This document shows positions 61,970-64,000 of a stretch of 64,000 bases of DNA, in pieces. The notes under the pieces were generated by a model. That model made no database searches. It was not told the DNA's origin and saw nothing but the letters and a program-made list of their open reading frames with translations. Within the stretch, counting starts at the first letter, position 1. Each line of letters begins with the position of its first letter. Both the position numbers and the translations under genes were made by a program. This DNA comes from Nocardia higoensis (GTDB taxonomy: Bacteria > Actinomycetota > Actinomycetes > Mycobacteriales > Mycobacteriaceae), in assembly GCF_015477835.1 (NCBI RefSeq), contig NZ_JADLQN010000002.1:186001-250000 (forward strand), written 5' to 3'.

Positions 61970-61994
61970 CGGGCACCCGAGGTGCGGGTGCCCG
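61970..61994. terminator. Bidirectional terminator between VOC and echA19 genes
   Basis: A 9-bp stem (CGGGCACCC with GGGTGCCCG) and 7-nt loop lie between the convergent stops. Confidence 0.7.
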
Positions 61995-62000
61995 GAAAGG

Positions 62001-62816
62001 TCAGTGCCCGGTGAAAGTGGCCTTGCGCTTCTCGGCGAAAGCCCTCGGGCCTTCCTTGGCGTCGGCCGAGGCGAAGACCTCGGCGCCGAACTTCGCCTCG
62101 ATCTTGAAAGCCTCCTCCTCGTGCAGGCCCTCGGTGTCCCGGATGGTGCGCAGGATGGCCTGCACCGCGAGCGGGCCGTTGGCCGCGATCTGATCGGCCA
62201 GTTCCAGTGCCTTGTCGAGCGCGGTGCCGTCGGGGACCACATGGCCGATCAGGCCGATCTCCTTGGCCTCGGCCGCGGGGAGGTGGCGGCCGGTGAGCAG
62301 GATCTCCGCGGCGATGGTGTACGGGATCTGCCGGACCAGTCGTACCGCCGAGCCGCCGAGCGGGAACAGCCCCCAGCGCGCTTCCGACACACCGAATTTC
62401 GCGCTCTCGCCGGCCACCCGGATGTCGGTGCCCTGCAGGATCTCGGTGCCGCCCGCGATGGCGGGGCCCTCGACGGCCGCGATGAGCGGCTTGGTGAGCC
62501 TGCGGCCCTTGAGCAGTGCGTCGAAGCGCGTGAGATCCCAGCCGCCGCCCTTGAACGAATCGCCCGGCGGCCGGGAGTTCATGGCCTTGAGATCCATCCC
62601 CGCGCAGAACGCGCCGCCCGCGCCGGTCAGGATCGCCACGCGGATCTCCGGATCGCTGTCGACCTGATCCCAGGCATCGCGCATGATCGCCATCATCTCC
62701 GCCGACAGCGCGTTGCGCGCCTCGGGGCGGTTCATCGTGACGATCAGGACGTGACCGCGCTTCTCGACGAGGCAGTGGCTCGTGTCCGGGTGGGAAGTTC
62801 CCGCTTCTGGGGCCAT
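62001..62816 (-). CDS. echA19: Enoyl-CoA hydratase EchA19
   Basis: This is a 271-aa crotonase that hydrates the unsaturated side chain of steroid-CoA esters. [82 protein letters not shown] and [15 protein letters not shown] match mycobacterial EchA19. It is divergent from fadD19 across a KstR-like site, the same pairing as in mycobacteria. Confidence 0.9.
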   Translation of the reverse strand: MAPEAGTSHPDTSHCLVEKRGHVLIVTMNRPEARNALSAEMMAIMRDAWDQVDSDPEIRVAILTGAGGAFCAGMDLKAMNSRPPGDSFKGGGWDLTRFDALLKGRRLTKPLIAAVEGPAIAGGTEILQGTDIRVAGESAKFGVSEARWGLFPLGGSAVRLVRQIPYTIAAEILLTGRHLPAAEAKEIGLIGHVVPDGTALDKALELADQIAANGPLAVQAILRTIRDTEGLHEEEAFKIEAKFGAEVFASADAKEGPRAFAEKRKATFTGH

Positions 62817-62855
62817 GACTTCTGTTCTCCTGACTGCTCGAGTCTTGTCAGAAAC

Positions 62856-62869
62856 AGTAACACGTTCTA
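62856..62869. promoter_or_regulatory. KstR-like operator (one mismatch) between echA19 and fadD19
   Basis: AGTAACACGTTCTA matches TnnAACnnGTTnnA except for the first base. It is centred in the 64-bp divergent gap, 12 bp from the fadD19 start. Confidence 0.75.
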
Positions 62870-62880
62870 TTTTGGGGGTT

Positions 62881-64000
62881 GTGAGCTACAACATAGCGGA
62901 CCTCGTCGAACATGCCGTCGACCTCATGCCCGACCGCGTCGCGCTGGTCGACGACGCCCGTGAGGTGACTTACGCACAGCTGGAGGAGCGAGCCAACAAA
63001 CTGGCCCACCACCTGCTCGAGCAGGGCGTGAAGCCCGGCGACAAGGTGGGTATCTACTCGCGTAACACCGTTGAGGCCGTCGAGGCCATGGTCGCGGTGT
63101 TCAAGGCGCGCGCGGTGATGATCAACGTCAACTACCGTTACGTCGAGAACGAGTTGCAGTACATCTTCGACAACTCGGACATGGTGGCGCTGATCCACGA
63201 GCGGCGCTACAGCGACAAGGTGGCCGCCGTGCGCGCCAATACGCCGAAACTGGGCACCGTCGTCGTCGTCGACGACGATACGACCGGCACCATCGCGACC
63301 GCAGCCGATTCGGTCGAATACGAAGCGGCGCTGGCGCAGTCCTCCGGGGAGCGGGATTTCGGCGAACGCTCGCCCGACGACCTCTACATGCTCTACACCG
63401 GCGGCACCACAGGCATGCCCAAGGGCGTCATGTGGCGGCAGGAAGACGTCTGGCGCGTGCTCGGCGGCGGCATCAACTTCATGACCGGCGCGGTCGTGGG
63501 CGACGAGTGGGATCTGGCCAAGGAAGGGCAGACCAACGGCGCGCTGACCCGGTACCCGATCCCGCCGATGATCCACGGCGGTTCGCAGTGGGCGACCTTC
63601 CAGAGCCTGTTCGGCGGCGGCAAGGTCGTCATGCTGCCGGAGTTCAGCGGGCACGGGGTGTGGCAGGCCATCGAACGGCACGCGGTGAATGTCCTGTTCA
63701 TCACCGGCGACGCCATGGGACGGCCGATGCTGGACGCGCTGCTGGAGGGCAACCCGGAGACCGGTAAGCCCTACGAGCCGTCGAGTCTGTACGCGATCGC
63801 CAGCAGCGCGGCGCTGTTCTCCCCGAGCATCAAGGAGAAGTACCTCGATCTGCTGCCCAACCGGGTCATCACCGACTCGATCGGCTCCTCGGAGACCGGC
63901 TTCGCCGGCATCAGCATGGCCGCCAAGGGGGCCGGGAACAGCGGCGGTCCTCGGGTGAAGATCGACGCCTCCACCGAGGTGCTCGACGAGCAGGGCAATC
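62881..64000 (+). CDS. fadD19: Steroid side-chain CoA ligase FadD19 (3' part beyond window)
   Basis: This is an ANL ligase that activates the C26 carboxylate of the cholesterol side chain. About 373 residues are visible: [43 protein letters not shown], the P-loop [41 protein letters not shown] and [15 protein letters not shown], all close to FadD19. The GTG start sits 12 bp behind the KstR-like site. The hinge and C-terminal lysine lie outside the window. Confidence 0.92.
   Translation, partial: MSYNIADLVEHAVDLMPDRVALVDDAREVTYAQLEERANKLAHHLLEQGVKPGDKVGIYSRNTVEAVEAMVAVFKARAVMINVNYRYVENELQYIFDNSDMVALIHERRYSDKVAAVRANTPKLGTVVVVDDDTTGTIATAADSVEYEAALAQSSGERDFGERSPDDLYMLYTGGTTGMPKGVMWRQEDVWRVLGGGINFMTGAVVGDEWDLAKEGQTNGALTRYPIPPMIHGGSQWATFQSLFGGGKVVMLPEFSGHGVWQAIERHAVNVLFITGDAMGRPMLDALLEGNPETGKPYEPSSLYAIASSAALFSPSIKEKYLDLLPNRVITDSIGSSETGFAGISMAAKGAGNSGGPRVKIDASTEVLDEQGN

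Overview
The window is high-GC DNA with tight, overlapping (ATGA/GTGA) operons and many GTG starts. It carries large parts of both cholesterol regulons (KstR2: fadD3, fadE30, ipdF, kstR2, fadA6, ipdABC, echA20; KstR: fadA5, cyp125, ltp3/ltp4, echA19, fadD19). With an EspR-like protein and DUF397/DUF5753 regulators this points to a mycolic-acid actinomycete, most likely Nocardia or a close relative. No rRNA, tRNA, CRISPR array or recognisable integrase was seen.

Layout. (1) 1-6.5 kb: sterol C/D-ring (HIP) genes around kstR2, with a MerR/metallo-hydrolase pair inserted between ipdF and kstR2. (2) 6.5-18.9 kb: an accessory region downstream of fadA6, made of orphan toxin tips with possible immunity genes, HigBA, an XRE/DUF397/P450 module, AbiE, IS remnants and four extra pieces of fadA6, all in fadA6 orientation. 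Three of these pieces are 3' tails followed by a hairpin. (3) 18.8-38.2 kb: a phenazine biosynthetic cluster with a SARP, an ECF sigma factor and a tandem AsnC/Lrp regulator, the core genes phzB-C-D-E-(small ORF)-F-G, an EhpF/EhpG-like carboxylate activation and reduction pair, a FAD monooxygenase, a GMC oxidoreductase, an unrecognised 370-aa protein and a quinone reductase-like flavoprotein. (4) 38.3-40.0 kb: an XRE/MmyB regulator divergent from an SDR. (5) 40.2-45.6 kb: the rest of the KstR2 regulon (ipdC, ipdB, ipdA, echA20, two SDRs). (6) 45.6-49.7 kb: a secreted NGNSG-repeat protein, an ImmA/IrrE-type protease, a membrane protein and an EspR homologue. (7) 50.1-64 kb: KstR-type side-chain genes (fadA5, cyp125, an ltp3/ltp4/OB-fold operon, FMN/F420 enzymes, acyl-CoA ligases, echA19, fadD19) plus an ECF sigma factor with a fused SnoaL-like domain and a VOC protein.

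How it works together. Side-chain genes shorten the sterol side chain under predicted KstR operators. FadD3, FadE30, IpdF, IpdC, EchA20, IpdAB and FadA6 process the C/D-ring remnant under KstR2-like operators. fadA6 and ipdC converge, and the gap between their 3' ends has received about 34 kb of foreign genes. The main cargo is a phenazine pathway predicted to yield a carboxyl-reduced phenazine rather than plain phenazine carboxylate.

The least expected signals are the serial fadA6 3'-end copies, scattered MmyB-regulator fragments on the left of the island (one fused to the C-terminus of the SARP), and a 370-aa protein with an apparently degenerate condensation-type motif inside the phenazine cluster.
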